The notes: a model not told the origin generated them from the letters alone. 64,000 nt of DNA from Ancylobacter mangrovi (GCF_024752355.1 NZ_JANTHZ010000010.1:1-64000), one strand, 5' to 3'. Counted from the first letter of the stretch, positions 31,586-40,626 are shown. A program made the numbers and translations.

Positions 31586-32712
31586 CCAGCCGTCGCGATT
31601 TCCTGAAAGCCGGCGCCGCCCTCACGGCCGTCGCCGCCCTTCCCCCGTCCGCCTTCGCGCAGGCCGCGAGCCCCGCCGCCGCCGCGACCTTCGCGCCGAA
31701 GCCCGGCGCCTGGCGCCAGTTCGAGGTCGTCACCACGCTCGACGTCGCCCCGGTCGAGGGCAAGGCCGGCCCGGCGCAGGCCTGGGTGCCGCTGCCCTCC
31801 TACACCGCCGAGGACTGGTTCAAGCCCGCGAGCAATAGCTGGAAGACCAACGCCAGGACCGCCGAGATGGTGAAGGATCCCCATTACGGCGCCGGGATGC
31901 TGCATCTCGTCTGGGCCGAGGACGAGGCCAAGCCGACGGTCGAGATCACCTCCAAATTCGCCACCCGCGACCGCGCCACCGACTTCTCCGCGCCGGGCAA
32001 CGTGCCCGCGCTGGCGCCCGAGCAGCGCGCGCTGTTCCTCGCCGCCACCGACCTCATCCCGACCAACGGCATCGTCAAGGAAACGGCGGACAGGATCGTC
32101 GCCGGCAAGACCACGGACATCGACAAGTCCCGCGCCATCTATGAGTGGGTGGTCGAGAACACCTATCGCAACGCCGCCACGCCCGGCTGCGGCACCGGCG
32201 ACATCGCCTCGCTGCTCAAGAGCGGCAATCTCGGCGGCAAGTGCGCCGACCTCAACGCGCTGTTCGTCGGGCTCAACCGCGCCGCCGGCGTTCCCGCGCG
32301 CGACCTCTACGGCATCCGCGTCGCCCCCTCCGCCTTCGGCTACAAGAGCCTCGGCGCCAACTCGCCGGTCATCTCCAAGGCCCAGCACTGCCGCGCCGAG
32401 GTGTGGCTCGACGGCTATGGCTGGGTGGCGACCGACCCCGCCGACGTGCGCAAGGTCGTGCTGGAGGAGCCCCCGGGCAAGAACGCCATGGACGACGCCA
32501 AGGTGCTCGCCGCCCGCAAGGCGCTGTTCGGCGCCTGGGAGGGCAACTGGCTCGCCTATAATGACGGCCATGACATCGCCCTGCCCGGCTCAAGCGGCCC
32601 GAAGCTCGGCTTCCTGATGTACCCGCAGGCGGAAGTCGCGAGCCTGCGCCACGACTGCCTCGACCCCGGCACCTTCGCCTACAAGATCACCGCGAGCGAG
32701 CTCTCGGCCTGA
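31582..32712 (+). CDS. Tat-exported transglutaminase-like (cysteine-type) protein
   Basis: The 376 residues begin with the twin-arginine signal [26 protein letters not shown]. The transglutaminase-like fold has the nucleophile Cys in [23 protein letters not shown], a conserved His in [13 protein letters not shown] and Asp in DPADVRK, giving the usual Cys-His-Asp triad. Proteins of this superfamily act as proteases, amidases or cross-linking enzymes; the substrate here is unknown. Export by Tat implies folding or cofactor loading in the cytoplasm. It is coupled to the thioredoxin-like gene by an ATGA overlap and followed 67 bp later by selD, so this pair lies inside the selenocysteine/formate dehydrogenase cluster. 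Confidence 0.85.
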   Translation: MTSRRDFLKAGAALTAVAALPPSAFAQAASPAAAATFAPKPGAWRQFEVVTTLDVAPVEGKAGPAQAWVPLPSYTAEDWFKPASNSWKTNARTAEMVKDPHYGAGMLHLVWAEDEAKPTVEITSKFATRDRATDFSAPGNVPALAPEQRALFLAATDLIPTNGIVKETADRIVAGKTTDIDKSRAIYEWVVENTYRNAATPGCGTGDIASLLKSGNLGGKCADLNALFVGLNRAAGVPARDLYGIRVAPSAFGYKSLGANSPVISKAQHCRAEVWLDGYGWVATDPADVRKVVLEEPPGKNAMDDAKVLAARKALFGAWEGNWLAYNDGHDIALPGSSGPKLGFLMYPQAEVASLRHDCLDPGTFAYKITASELSA

Positions 32713-32779
32713 TCCGGCGCGCTTTCGGCGCCCGTGCGCCCCTACCGACGCGATCCCTCCTCCGCGCGGGGAGGCAAGC

Positions 32780-33868
32780 ATGGAGCCCATCATGCTCGAC
32801 AAGCCTGCCGCGGGCGCGCCGTCCGGCGCCCCGTTCCGCCTCACCAGCCTCGCCCATGGCGGGGGGTGCGGCTGCAAGCTCGCGCCCTCGGTGCTGCGCG
32901 AGCTCCTCGCCGAGCAGCCGGCCGGCGGCCCGTTCGAGCGGCTGCTGGTCGGCACCGAAACCGGCGACGACGCGGCGGTCTACCAGCTCGACGACGAGAC
33001 CTGCCTTATCGCCACCACCGACTTCTTCATGCCGATGGTGGACGACCCCTACGAGTTCGGCCGCATCGCCGCCACCAATGCCATCTCCGACGTCTACGCG
33101 ATGGGCGGCAAGCCGCTGATGGCGCTCGCCATTCTCGGCATGCCGCTCGGCAAGCTGCCCACCGCCATGGTGCGCGAGATCCTGAAGGGTGGGCAGGCGA
33201 TCGCGGCGGAGGCCGGCATTCCCGTCGCCGGCGGCCATTCCATCGACGCGCCCGAGCCGATCTACGGCCTCGCCGTCATCGGCACCGCCTCGCCGGCGAC
33301 GATCCGCAAGAACAGCACCGCCCGGGCCGGCGACGCGCTCATCCTCACCAAGGCGCTCGGCGTCGGCCTCTATTCGGCGGCCTTCAAGAAGGAGGCGCTG
33401 CCTCCCGCCGCCTATGCCGAGATGATCGGCTCCATGACCACGCTCAACCGCATCGGCACCGAGCTCGGCCGCCGCGCCGAGGTGCATGCGGTGACCGACG
33501 TCACCGGCTTCGGCATTCTCGGCCACGGCCTCGAGGTCGCGCGCGGCTCCTCGCTGACGCTCCATCTCGACGCCGACGCGCTGCCCGTGCTCGCCGAGGC
33601 GGAAAGGCTGGCACGCGAGGGCTTCGTCACCGGTGCCTCGCACCGCAACTGGGCGAGCTATGGCGAGGCGGTGGCGCTGCCGGACGACTTCCCGGACTGG
33701 CGCCGCCACCTGCTCACCGACCCGCAGACCTCCGGCGGGCTGCTCGTCGCCTGCGAACCGGGAGCGGCGAGCACCCTGCTCGCCGAGATCCGCGCGGCGG
33801 GCTACCCCTCGGCCGCCGTCATCGGCCGCATGGCCGAGGGCGCGCCGGGCGTCGTCGTCTCCGGCTGA
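32780..33868 (+). CDS. selD: Selenide, water dikinase (selenophosphate synthetase) SelD
   Basis: SelD makes selenophosphate from selenide and ATP, the selenium donor for SelA. The 362 residues have the catalytic loop [11 protein letters not shown] with Cys30 and Lys33 (equivalent to Cys17 and Lys20 of E. coli), [14 protein letters not shown], the ATP-binding [24 protein letters not shown] region, and [10 protein letters not shown]. This SelD uses Cys, not Sec, at the active site. The start at 32780 has GGGGAGG seven bases upstream; a second Met four codons later is less well placed. Its 3' end overlaps the convergent HxlR gene by 67 bp. Confidence 0.97.
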   Translation: MEPIMLDKPAAGAPSGAPFRLTSLAHGGGCGCKLAPSVLRELLAEQPAGGPFERLLVGTETGDDAAVYQLDDETCLIATTDFFMPMVDDPYEFGRIAATNAISDVYAMGGKPLMALAILGMPLGKLPTAMVREILKGGQAIAAEAGIPVAGGHSIDAPEPIYGLAVIGTASPATIRKNSTARAGDALILTKALGVGLYSAAFKKEALPPAAYAEMIGSMTTLNRIGTELGRRAEVHAVTDVTGFGILGHGLEVARGSSLTLHLDADALPVLAEAERLAREGFVTGASHRNWASYGEAVALPDDFPDWRRHLLTDPQTSGGLLVACEPGAASTLLAEIRAAGYPSAAVIGRMAEGAPGVVVSG

Positions 33869-34209
33869 CGGCGGGCCGCGCGCACCCGCGCGTGGTTCGC
33901 GTCCGCCCAGGCGATCAGCCCGCCCAGCGGCACCATGAGCGAGCGGCCGAGCTCGGTCAGCTCGTAGTCGACGCGCAGCGGCACGGTGGCGAACACCGTG
34001 CGCGAGATCAGCCCGTCATTTTCCAGTGAGCGCAGCGTCTGGGTCAGCATGCGCTGGGAAATATCCGGGATCGCCCGGCGGAGCTCGGAGAAGCGCCGCG
34101 CGCGAAGGGCGAGCTCCATCAGCACCAGCACGCTCCAGCGATCGCCGATGCGATCGAGCAGCGAGCGTGTCGGGCACGCCTCGGCCACACTCGCCCTGTC
34201 CGGCTTCAT
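33802..34209 (-). CDS. HxlR-family transcriptional regulator (YtfH/QorR-like)
   Basis: This is a winged-helix DNA-binding protein of 135 residues. The HxlR signature is clear: [24 protein letters not shown] (with the conserved N-terminal Cys), [32 protein letters not shown], and [14 protein letters not shown]. In this family the Cys often senses redox or electrophiles. It is divergent from a QorB/YtfG-like quinone oxidoreductase gene, the same arrangement as ytfH/ytfG in E. coli and qorR/qor2 in Corynebacterium, so it probably represses that gene and itself. Its last 22 codons are antisense to the end of selD. Confidence 0.92.
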   Translation of the reverse strand: MKPDRASVAEACPTRSLLDRIGDRWSVLVLMELALRARRFSELRRAIPDISQRMLTQTLRSLENDGLISRTVFATVPLRVDYELTELGRSLMVPLGGLIAWADANHARVRAARRQPETTTPGAPSAMRPMTAAEG

Positions 34210-34368
34210 CCTCGTCTCCCGTGCCTTCGCGCCCGCGAGAGGCGCCCATGGTTACGCGGCGCATACCGAGGCACTTCAAAAACCCTTCTTGCGCCTTGGA
34301 TACGTTTTAGCATCTTAGTCTCAATTCGTAACCATGGGCAGCAGACTGTCCGTCAGAAGGAACCGACC
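34210..34368. promoter_or_regulatory. Divergent HxlR / quinone oxidoreductase control region
   Basis: This is 159 bp with a distinctly AT-rich block at about 34295-34335 next to the oxidoreductase start. Within it, TACG (34300-34303) and CGTA (34327-34330) are spaced inverted half-sites. That is a plausible HxlR operator position overlapping the promoter, but the symmetry is weak and I do not claim a defined site. Confidence 0.45.
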
Positions 34369-35220
34369 ATGATCGCCATCACCGCCGCCAGCGGAAAGCT
34401 GGGCGCCGCCATCGCCGACGTGCTCCTCGAAAAGGGCCGGGCCGCCGGCACCCGCCTCGTCGCCCGCTCGCCGGAAAAGCTCGCCGCCCGCAAGGCGCAG
34501 GGCTTCGACGTCGCCGCCGGCGACTATGAGGATCCCGAAAGCCTGAAGGCCGCCTTCGCCGGCGTCGACACGCTCGTGCTCATTTCCGGCATGGGGCCGA
34601 ACGAGGTGCGCATCGCCCAGCACCACAACGCCATCGAGGCGGCGAAGGCCGCGGGCGTCGCGCGCATCCTCTACACCAGCGCCACCAACCCGAGCGACGC
34701 CAGCCTGTTCGACTGGGCCAAGGCGCATGTGGCGACCGAAGCCGAGCTCAAGGCCAGCGGGCTCGCCTGGACCATCCTGCGCGACAATTCCTATTTCTCG
34801 AACAACGACGCGCTCTTCGCCCAGGCGAAGGAGAGCGGCGTGCTGCCCTTCACCGGCATCGACGCCAAGGTCGCCTATGTCACCCATGAGGACGTGGCGG
34901 AATCGGTCGTCGGCGCGCTGGCGCCCGGCCATGAGAACAAGGTCTACGAGATTGCCGGCAGCGAGGCCTGGAGCGCGGTCGATCTCGCCGCCATCCTCTC
35001 CGAACTGACCGGCAAGGAGATCCGCGCCATCGACGTGCCGGTGGCTGCCTTCGAGCAGCAGTTCCGCTCCATGGGCCTGCCGGACTGGGTCGCCTCCGGC
35101 GTCGCGAGCTTCTACGCCGCACTCGGCGCGGGCGAGTATGCCGCCACCTCGGCCGATGTCGAGCGCCTGGCCGGCCATCCGTCTACCAGTGCCCGCGACT
35201 ACCTCGCCTCTGTGGTCTAG
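34369..35220 (+). CDS. NAD(P)H:quinone oxidoreductase, NmrA/SDR type (QorB/YtfG-like)
   Basis: This is an atypical short-chain dehydrogenase of 283 residues. It starts with the dinucleotide-binding loop TAASGKLGAAIADVLL and continues RLVARSPEKLAARKAQGFDVAAGDYEDPESL, typical of the YtfG/QorB group that reduces quinones with NADPH. Other marks are ILYTSATNPSDAS and WTILRDNSYFSN. It probably detoxifies quinones or electrophiles in the cytoplasm. The start has AAGGA upstream. It is divergent from the HxlR regulator expected to control it. Confidence 0.9.
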   Translation: MIAITAASGKLGAAIADVLLEKGRAAGTRLVARSPEKLAARKAQGFDVAAGDYEDPESLKAAFAGVDTLVLISGMGPNEVRIAQHHNAIEAAKAAGVARILYTSATNPSDASLFDWAKAHVATEAELKASGLAWTILRDNSYFSNNDALFAQAKESGVLPFTGIDAKVAYVTHEDVAESVVGALAPGHENKVYEIAGSEAWSAVDLAAILSELTGKEIRAIDVPVAAFEQQFRSMGLPDWVASGVASFYAALGAGEYAATSADVERLAGHPSTSARDYLASVV

Positions 35221-35235
35221 CGCCGAACTAAAGGC

Positions 35236-35265
35236 GGCGCCGTCTTCGACGAAAGGAGCGGCGCC
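35236..35265. terminator. Hairpin downstream of the quinone oxidoreductase gene
   Basis: The arms GGCGCCG (35236-35242) and CGGCGCC (35259-35265) form a perfect 7-bp stem with a 16-base loop, 16 bp after the oxidoreductase stop. There is no T run. It lies just upstream of the tiny ORF at 35317. Confidence 0.4.
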
Positions 35266-35316
35266 TGCTGCAAATCCGCCGAAATCTTGCCGCCAGCCGG
35301 GGCTAGATCGCGTCCC

Positions 35317-35403
35317 ATGGCAAGCTTGTACGGCGATCTCATCAGCCTCATCACCATGGTCGGTCACCTGATCATCGAGGCCTTCCGGTTCCTTGGCAGG
35401 TAG
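35317..35403 (+). CDS. Candidate 28-residue hydrophobic small protein
   Basis: A short open frame encodes MASLYGDLISLITM followed by VGHLIIEAFRFLGR. It is strongly hydrophobic or amphipathic with a basic C-terminus, the profile of small membrane-active peptides. The stop is followed immediately by a perfect 8-bp hairpin. The weak point is the ribosome site: no clear Shine-Dalgarno sequence precedes the ATG. Its length could occur by chance. It resembles no family I can name. It lies in the 382 bp between the quinone oxidoreductase and TetR genes, where nothing else coding is visible. Confidence 0.3.
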   Translation: MASLYGDLISLITMVGHLIIEAFRFLGR

Positions 35404-35426
35404 CCGGGCGCACGCGCGGCGCCCGG
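35404..35426 (+). terminator. Strong hairpin after the small ORF
   Basis: The arms CCGGGCGC (35404-35411) and GCGCCCGG (35419-35426) form a perfect 8-bp stem with a 7-base loop that starts right after the TAG of the small ORF and is followed by TTCT. It looks like an intrinsic terminator with a poor U tract. Confidence 0.5.
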
Positions 35427-35602
35427 TTCTGCGGGCCGCGACATCGCGCCCTCGTTGATCAGGCTCGTCATACGGTAACCAGATGTGGGACTATGGCGGT
35501 GCGGGACATCGTTACCCGGCTTAGTCCCAATAGGAACGGCGTGAACTTTGTGGCTGATAGAACGTCAACGATGAAGCGGCTCACGAAGGACGGAGGAACG
35601 GC

Positions 35603-36169
35603 GTGCGGGTCACAAGGGAAAAGGTTCTGGAGCATCGCCACGCCATACTCGACGCGGCGTCGCAGCTTTTCCGCGAGCGCGGCTTCAGCGATGTCGGCGT
35701 CGCCGAGATCATGCAGGCGAGCGGGCTGACCCACGGTGCCTTCTACGGCCATTTCGACTCCAAGGCCGACCTCGCCCACCAGGCGTGCCGCAACGCCTGC
35801 GCCGAGGGCCTCGCCCGCATGGCCGAGACCGGCAGCCTCGGCGCCATCATCGAGCGCTACCTCTCCCCCGCCCACCGCGACAATGCCGCGCATGGCTGCG
35901 CCCTCTCGGCGCTCAGCGGCGAGGTGGCCCGCCAGTCGCCGAGCCTGCAGGGCGATTATGCGGCGGGGCTGGCGGACTTCATCGGCGAGATCGAGCGCCG
36001 GCTCGAGGAACCCGATCCGGACGCCCGGCGCCGCGAGGCGATCGGCATCCTCTCCACCATGGTCGGGGCGCTGACCATGGCCCGCGCCGTCGCCGGCGGC
36101 GACGCGGAACTGTCGGACGAGATCCTCGCCGCCGCCCGCGCCCGCCTCGGCGAAGACGCAGCCGAGTGA
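35603..36169 (+). CDS. TetR/AcrR-family transcriptional regulator
   Basis: This is a one-component repressor of 188 residues. The N-terminal HTH spans about 10-55: HRHAILDAASQLFRERGFSDVGVAEIMQASGLTHGAFYGHFDSKADL, quoted here only to mark the boundaries. The C-terminal ligand domain has no recognisable effector signature; HGCALSALSGEVARQS suggests the TetR subgroup near AcuR/NemR-type regulators. The start is a GTG with GGAGG 7 bp upstream. No divergent target gene is adjacent, so its regulon is unclear; the upstream quinone oxidoreductase or the downstream amide genes are possibilities only. Confidence 0.9.
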   Translation: MRVTREKVLEHRHAILDAASQLFRERGFSDVGVAEIMQASGLTHGAFYGHFDSKADLAHQACRNACAEGLARMAETGSLGAIIERYLSPAHRDNAAHGCALSALSGEVARQSPSLQGDYAAGLADFIGEIERRLEEPDPDARRREAIGILSTMVGALTMARAVAGGDAELSDEILAAARARLGEDAAE

Positions 36170-36296
36170 CGCCCGGCGCGTGAGGCCGGCGCGTAAGGCC
36201 CGGCGGGGCGACCCCCGCTGAACGACGTATTGCCCGCGCGGGACCGGCCGGGGACAAACGGGGGGACGCCATTCCGGCGCAGGGTGCCGCCTCCGC

Positions 36297-36902
36297 ATGT
36301 CGATCCGGATCCTCCACGAATTTCGCGGCCAGCGGGTCGGGGTGATCCACCCGCCGGGCGAGCCGTGCACGAGCCTCGTCGGTCACCTGCGCGGGATAGG
36401 CTGCACGGTCGAGACGATCTGGCCGGTGCCGGAGGCGTGGCCGGAAGCGGAAATCGTGTTCCTCGCCATGCCACCCGAGGCCAAGGCGGCGATCCTCGCC
36501 CTGCTCGGCGCCCCGGCCGAGCGGCGCCCGATGCTGGTCGCCGTCGTCGGCCACGAGGACGCGGCGGCGCTGCCGCTGGTGCTGGAATCGAACGCGGCGG
36601 CGGTGATCGAACAGCCCATCGAGCCGGTCGGCCTGCTCGCCAATCTCGCGGTCGCGCGGGGTCTCTGGCTGGAGCGGGAGGAAGCCCGCCGGACCATCGC
36701 CCGGCTCGAGCGCAAGCTCGGCGGCGTGCAGAAGATCCAGCGGGCGAAGAACATCCTGATGGCGTTCCAGGGCATTTCCGAGGAGGACGCCTATCAGAGT
36801 ATCCGCCGCCAGGCGATGGCCAAGCGCATGCCGATGGAGGATATGGCGCTCACCATCATCCATGCCAGCGAGCACTTGAACTACAGGCCCAAGGATGCTT
36901 AA
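36297..36902 (+). CDS. ANTAR-domain antiterminator (AmiR/NasT-like)
   Basis: The 201-residue RNA-binding regulator has an N-terminal pseudo-receiver (about 10-120, without the phospho-acceptor Asp pattern), a coiled-coil linker (WLEREEARRTIARLERKLGG) and a C-terminal ANTAR domain (about 140-200). The ANTAR part includes VQKIQRAKNILMAFQGISEEDAYQSIRR and RMPMEDMALTIIHA, both typical. ANTAR proteins bind paired hexaloop RNA hairpins to prevent termination. The gene ends 276 bp before aliphatic amidase amiE, with a terminator and a hexaloop hairpin between them. It is therefore the likely AmiR counterpart. No AmiC-like amide sensor is next to it, so its signal input is open. Confidence 0.92.
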   Translation: MSIRILHEFRGQRVGVIHPPGEPCTSLVGHLRGIGCTVETIWPVPEAWPEAEIVFLAMPPEAKAAILALLGAPAERRPMLVAVVGHEDAAALPLVLESNAAAVIEQPIEPVGLLANLAVARGLWLEREEARRTIARLERKLGGVQKIQRAKNILMAFQGISEEDAYQSIRRQAMAKRMPMEDMALTIIHASEHLNYRPKDA

Positions 36903-36912
36903 GTCAGTAATC

Positions 36913-37024
36913 GGATGAACAGCGTTCTTTATATGCGCTACACCTTCCGTCGGGCCATCAATGACGCTGGCTCCGCCTGGCTATGCAGCCCGTGACGTTC
37001 GCAAGGACCTGACGGGCTTTTTTT
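36913..37024 (+). promoter_or_regulatory. amiE leader: candidate ANTAR hexaloop hairpin plus intrinsic terminator
   Basis: Terminator: AGCCCGT (36987-36993) pairs with ACGGGCT (37012-37018) and runs into seven T residues (37018-37024). Upstream, GGGCCATC (36952-36959) pairs with GCTGGCTC (36966-36973), with one T-C mismatch and one G-T pair, around a six-base loop AATGAC. That loop has A at position 1 and G at position 4, the ANTAR target rule. The 5' arm CGGGC (36951-36955) could instead pair with GCCCG (36988-36992), blocking the terminator. A first hexaloop at 36913-36930 (loop ACAGCG) is possible but its stem is very weak. Confidence 0.6.
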
Positions 37025-37178
37025 GTTGCTTGCCTCTGGCGGGACAATGACGTCGCCGCCGCGCAGTCCACTCACCCTCCGGCAGGTCCCGACGCCGGCG
37101 GGCCTTCAGTCCATGTCCCGGAACGCAGGGCCGCACCGCCGAGGTCGGCGGCACAGGCTTTCACGCGAGGAGAAGACC

Positions 37179-38216
37179 ATGTTGCACGGCGATGTATCCA
37201 GCAGCAAAGACACCGTCGGTGTCGCGGTGGTGAACTACAAGATGCCGCGGCTGCACACCAAGGCCGAGGTGCTCGCCAACGCGAAGAAGATCGCCGACAT
37301 GGTCCTCGGCATGAAGGTCGGCCTGCCGGGCATGGACCTCGTGATCTTCCCCGAATACTCGACCCACGGGATCATGTACGATTCCAAGGAGATGTACGAC
37401 ACCGCCTCGACCGTGCCGGGCGACGAGACCGAGATCTTCGCCGAGGCGTGCCGCAAGGCCAAGGTGTGGGGCGTGTTCTCGCTCACCGGCGAGCAGCATG
37501 AGGAGCACCCCAACAAGGCGCCCTACAACACGCTGATCCTGATGAACGACAAGGGCGAGATCGTCCAGAAGTACCGCAAGATCATGCCGTGGGTGCCGAT
37601 CGAGGGCTGGTATCCGGGCAACTGCACCTATGTCTCGGAAGGCCCGAAGGGGCTGAAGGTCTCGCTCATCATCTGCGACGACGGCAACTATCCCGAGATC
37701 TGGCGCGACTGCGCGATGAAGGGCGCCGAGCTGATCGTGCGCTGCCAGGGCTACATGTACCCGGCCAAGGACCAGCAGGTCATCATGGCCAAGGCGATGG
37801 CCTGGGCCAACAACTGCTATGTGGCGGTCGCCAACGCGGCGGGCTTCGACGGGGTCTATTCCTATTTCGGCCACTCGGCGATCGTCGGCTTCGACGGGCG
37901 CACGCTCGGCGAGTGCGGCGAGGAGGAGTACGGCATCCAGTACGCCGCGCTCTCCACCTCGCTGATCCGCGACGCGCGCAAGAACATGCAGTCGGAGAAC
38001 CACCTCTTCAAGCTGGTCCATCGCGGCTACACGGGCATGATCAATTCCGGCGACGGCGACAAGGGCGTGGCCGAGTGCCCCTACGACTTCTACAAGAAGT
38101 GGGTCGCCGACCCGGAGGGCACGCGCGAGATGGTGGAATCCTTCACCCGCCCGATGGTCGGCACCGAGGAAGCTCCGATCGAGGGCATCCCCAACCCCGA
38201 GACCGCGCATCGCTGA
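37179..38216 (+). CDS. amiE: Aliphatic amidase AmiE
   Basis: AmiE hydrolyses short aliphatic amides such as acetamide and propionamide to the acid and ammonia. It is a cytoplasmic nitrilase-superfamily enzyme, usually hexameric. The ATG at 37179 follows GAGGAG; the 345-residue product aligns end to end in spacing with Pseudomonas AmiE, starting [20 protein letters not shown]. The catalytic triad is in the expected positions: Glu59 (FPEYS), Lys134 (KYRKIMPW) and Cys166 ([10 protein letters not shown]). The close paralogue formamidase is less likely given this N-terminus. Expression is probably controlled by the ANTAR regulator upstream through the leader terminator; the gap between terminator and ATG is 154 bp. 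Confidence 0.96.
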   Translation: MLHGDVSSSKDTVGVAVVNYKMPRLHTKAEVLANAKKIADMVLGMKVGLPGMDLVIFPEYSTHGIMYDSKEMYDTASTVPGDETEIFAEACRKAKVWGVFSLTGEQHEEHPNKAPYNTLILMNDKGEIVQKYRKIMPWVPIEGWYPGNCTYVSEGPKGLKVSLIICDDGNYPEIWRDCAMKGAELIVRCQGYMYPAKDQQVIMAKAMAWANNCYVAVANAAGFDGVYSYFGHSAIVGFDGRTLGECGEEEYGIQYAALSTSLIRDARKNMQSENHLFKLVHRGYTGMINSGDGDKGVAECPYDFYKKWVADPEGTREMVESFTRPMVGTEEAPIEGIPNPETAHR

Positions 38217-38239
38217 CGCGCCGCGCCCCTCCCGGCCAC

Positions 38240-38296
38240 GGGGCGGCGGCACCGCCGCCCCTTCTCACAACAACGCGGCGGCGGCACCGCCGCCCC
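38240..38296. terminator. Tandem GC-rich hairpins between amiE and the VWA gene
   Basis: A perfect palindrome with 10-bp arms GGGGCGGCGG and CCGCCGCCCC (38240-38261) is followed about 15 bp later by a near copy (GGCGGCGG and CCGCCGCC arms, about 38278-38295). Both lie between two convergent genes and probably act as a bidirectional terminator. No T run follows the first; TTCTC comes next. Confidence 0.6.
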
Positions 38297-38328
38297 TCTC
38301 CCGCCGCCGTCCCTCCCGGCGCTACCCC

Positions 38329-40626
38329 TCAGCGCCGGGCGAGGCGGAAATAGAGTTCGGACAGGCGCATCGGCAGGTCCTCCGCGCGCCGCACCGGCAT
38401 GGCGTTGGCCTTGCCGAAGATGCGCGCACCCGAGCCGACGCCGGCCGGGTCGAGCATGACGCCAAACGTGTCGATGCCGGCCGCGCGCAGCGCCATGACG
38501 GCGCGGCGGGCGTCGACCACAAGGTCCCCGGACGCCACGTCGATGTCGGACGGCTCGCCGTCGCTCAGCACCAGCACCAGCTTGCGGAAGCTGCGCACCC
38601 GGGCGATCGCCGCGCCCGCATGGCGTAGCGCCGCGCCGAGCCGCGTCGAGAGCCCCGATTCCAGCCCGGCGAGCCGGGAGAGCGCCTCCCCGCCATAGGG
38701 CTCGGCGAAGTCCTTCACCGTGGTCACCCGCACGTCGCCGCGCCCGGCCGAGGCGAAGGCCAGCAGCGCGAAATCGTCGCCGAGCTGGTCCAGCTTCCCG
38801 GCCAGCATGGCGACCGCCAGCTTCTCGATGTCGAGCACCGTCGCGCCGTCCGCCAGCCGCTCGCGGGTGGACTGCGAGACGTCGACCAGAACCAGCACGG
38901 CGAGGTCGCGCTGGTTGAGCACGGTGGAGCGGAACACCCGCATGTCCGTCACCTCGCCGGCCTTGCGGGCGATGGCGGTCTCGATCGCGGCGTCGAGGTC
39001 GAGATCGTGGCCCTCCGCTTGCCGCTTCAGCCGCAACGCCCGCCCGACCTTGGCCGCCCGCACCAGCCGGGCGATGCGTGCGCGCAGCGGCGCGGCGCGG
39101 TCGAGCGCGCGTTGCAGGGCGCGGGGGTCGCCCCAAACCGGGACGATGGCGCGCACGCTGGTCCAGTCCGCCCGCTCGATGCCGGCCGCCGCGTCCCATT
39201 CGGGATAGGTCGCGATCACCCGGCCCTCGCTTGCGGGCGGGGACGGCCGCGCCCGCCTCGTGGGCTCGCTCGCGGGCGGCTCGTCGGCCTTTCCGTCCTC
39301 GGCCTCGCGGCGCTCGATGCGGGCGGCGTCGACGGCGAGTTCGACCTCGTCCGTCATTTCGGGATCAATGTCGGAGAAGTCCCACAGCCCCAGCCCGTCG
39401 TCGCGATAGGCCGGCTCGACCACATGGCCGCGCGCGTCGAAGCGCAGGCGCCGCTGGCCGACATCATTGGCGAGGCGGGTGCCGATATCGAGGCTGATGG
39501 CGGGATCGCCGATCCGCTCCTGCGCCTCGCGGAACAGGCGCTGGGCCTTGCCCACCAGTTCGTCGGGATCGCGATAGGAGGGGTCGAACAGCCCGCGCGC
39601 CACCCGCGCCAGCAGCGCGGCGGTGGTCGGCCCGTCCTCGGGCGTGGCGACATGATAGGGCGCCCACAGCCGGCGCAGCCCGGGATAGCGGCCCATCGCC
39701 AGATATTCGATCCGCGCATCCTCCACCAGCGTCGCCAGCGCCATCTGCACCGGCTTGAACCGGGCGATCGGAAAGCGCGGATTGCCGAAGGCGAGATGCG
39801 CGCCGGCATGGATGGCGGCGGCGAGATAGAGCCGGCGCGCGCCCGCCTCGTCCACCCCGGGGAACACCGCCGGCATGCGGATCACCGGCCCGGCGATGTT
39901 CACGCGCCGGGGCGCGTCCCGCGCGCCGGGCGGCAGAGGCTGGAGCAACGGGGGCTGGAACGGCGGGGCGGCGCCCCACAGCGCGGCGAGCACCATCTTC
40001 AGTTCGCCCTCGAGCGCGTCGAAGCCCGGCCCGGCGCCGATGCGCTCCAACATCGCCCGCGCCAGCGCGTCGTCGAGCGCGAAGAACGCCAAGCGGCGCG
40101 CGCGGTCGCGCCCGGCCGCCTTCAACCCGGCATCGACGAACGCCTCGAACGCCGCCACATGGCCGGCTACCAGAACGTCCGTGGCGCGCAGGGCGAGCGG
40201 CTCGACGCCCTCCGGCGCCGCCATCGCCAGCTTCACCAGCGAGCGCCACCAGACCGCGCGCTCGCCCGCGTCGGCGAGCCGCGTGTCGATGCGGGCGAAG
40301 GCGTCGAGCGCCGCCGCGGCCGGCTTCGCGCCGGCCTCGCGGCAGATGGCGGCGGCCTGACGCCCCGCCTCGGCGAGGCTCTCCACGTCGAGCCGTCCGC
40401 AGAGCCCGGTGCTGGCCTGCCAGAAGGCGAGCAGGCAGCCCGCGCCGGCATTGGCCTCGACCAGCGCGAGCGCGCCCTCGGCCCAGGCCTCCATCGCGCC
40501 GGCGCCGAACCGGCCCTCGAGCCGTCGCCATGTCGTCTCGAAAGGGCCGCGCAGCGTCTGCCGGCCACGCATCAGCCGGGCGAGGCGCGCCCCGGCCGGC
40601 GCCTCGATAGCCGGCAGAACGCTCAT
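38329..40626 (-). CDS. cbbO: VWA-domain protein, CbbO/NorD type
   Basis: The 765-residue partner of the adjacent MoxR ATPase has a C-terminal von Willebrand A domain with a MIDAS motif DVSQST in [15 protein letters not shown], and [16 protein letters not shown]. The N-terminal two thirds are helical and conserved in the CbbO group (RLVWAPYH-like region [29 protein letters not shown]). In RuBisCO operons CbbO anchors the CbbQ hexamer to the enzyme as activase; NorD does a similar job for nitric oxide reductase but is usually shorter (about 630). Length favours CbbO. No RuBisCO or nitric oxide reductase gene is in this window, so the true client is unknown. The start overlaps the cbbQ stop (ATGA). 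Confidence 0.78.
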   Translation of the reverse strand: MSVLPAIEAPAGARLARLMRGRQTLRGPFETTWRRLEGRFGAGAMEAWAEGALALVEANAGAGCLLAFWQASTGLCGRLDVESLAEAGRQAAAICREAGAKPAAAALDAFARIDTRLADAGERAVWWRSLVKLAMAAPEGVEPLALRATDVLVAGHVAAFEAFVDAGLKAAGRDRARRLAFFALDDALARAMLERIGAGPGFDALEGELKMVLAALWGAAPPFQPPLLQPLPPGARDAPRRVNIAGPVIRMPAVFPGVDEAGARRLYLAAAIHAGAHLAFGNPRFPIARFKPVQMALATLVEDARIEYLAMGRYPGLRRLWAPYHVATPEDGPTTAALLARVARGLFDPSYRDPDELVGKAQRLFREAQERIGDPAISLDIGTRLANDVGQRRLRFDARGHVVEPAYRDDGLGLWDFSDIDPEMTDEVELAVDAARIERREAEDGKADEPPASEPTRRARPSPPASEGRVIATYPEWDAAAGIERADWTSVRAIVPVWGDPRALQRALDRAAPLRARIARLVRAAKVGRALRLKRQAEGHDLDLDAAIETAIARKAGEVTDMRVFRSTVLNQRDLAVLVLVDVSQSTRERLADGATVLDIEKLAVAMLAGKLDQLGDDFALLAFASAGRGDVRVTTVKDFAEPYGGEALSRLAGLESGLSTRLGAALRHAGAAIARVRSFRKLVLVLSDGEPSDIDVASGDLVVDARRAVMALRAAGIDTFGVMLDPAGVGSGARIFGKANAMPVRRAEDLPMRLSELYFRLARR

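Noticed and set aside
35603-36902. TetR gene plus ANTAR gene as a single amide-sensing system replacing AmiC
   Set aside because: They are separated by 127 bp, and the TetR ligand domain gives no hint of amide binding; nothing supports the link.
38240-38300. CRISPR-like repeats
   Set aside because: There are only two short palindromic copies with no spacers of uniform length and no cas genes.
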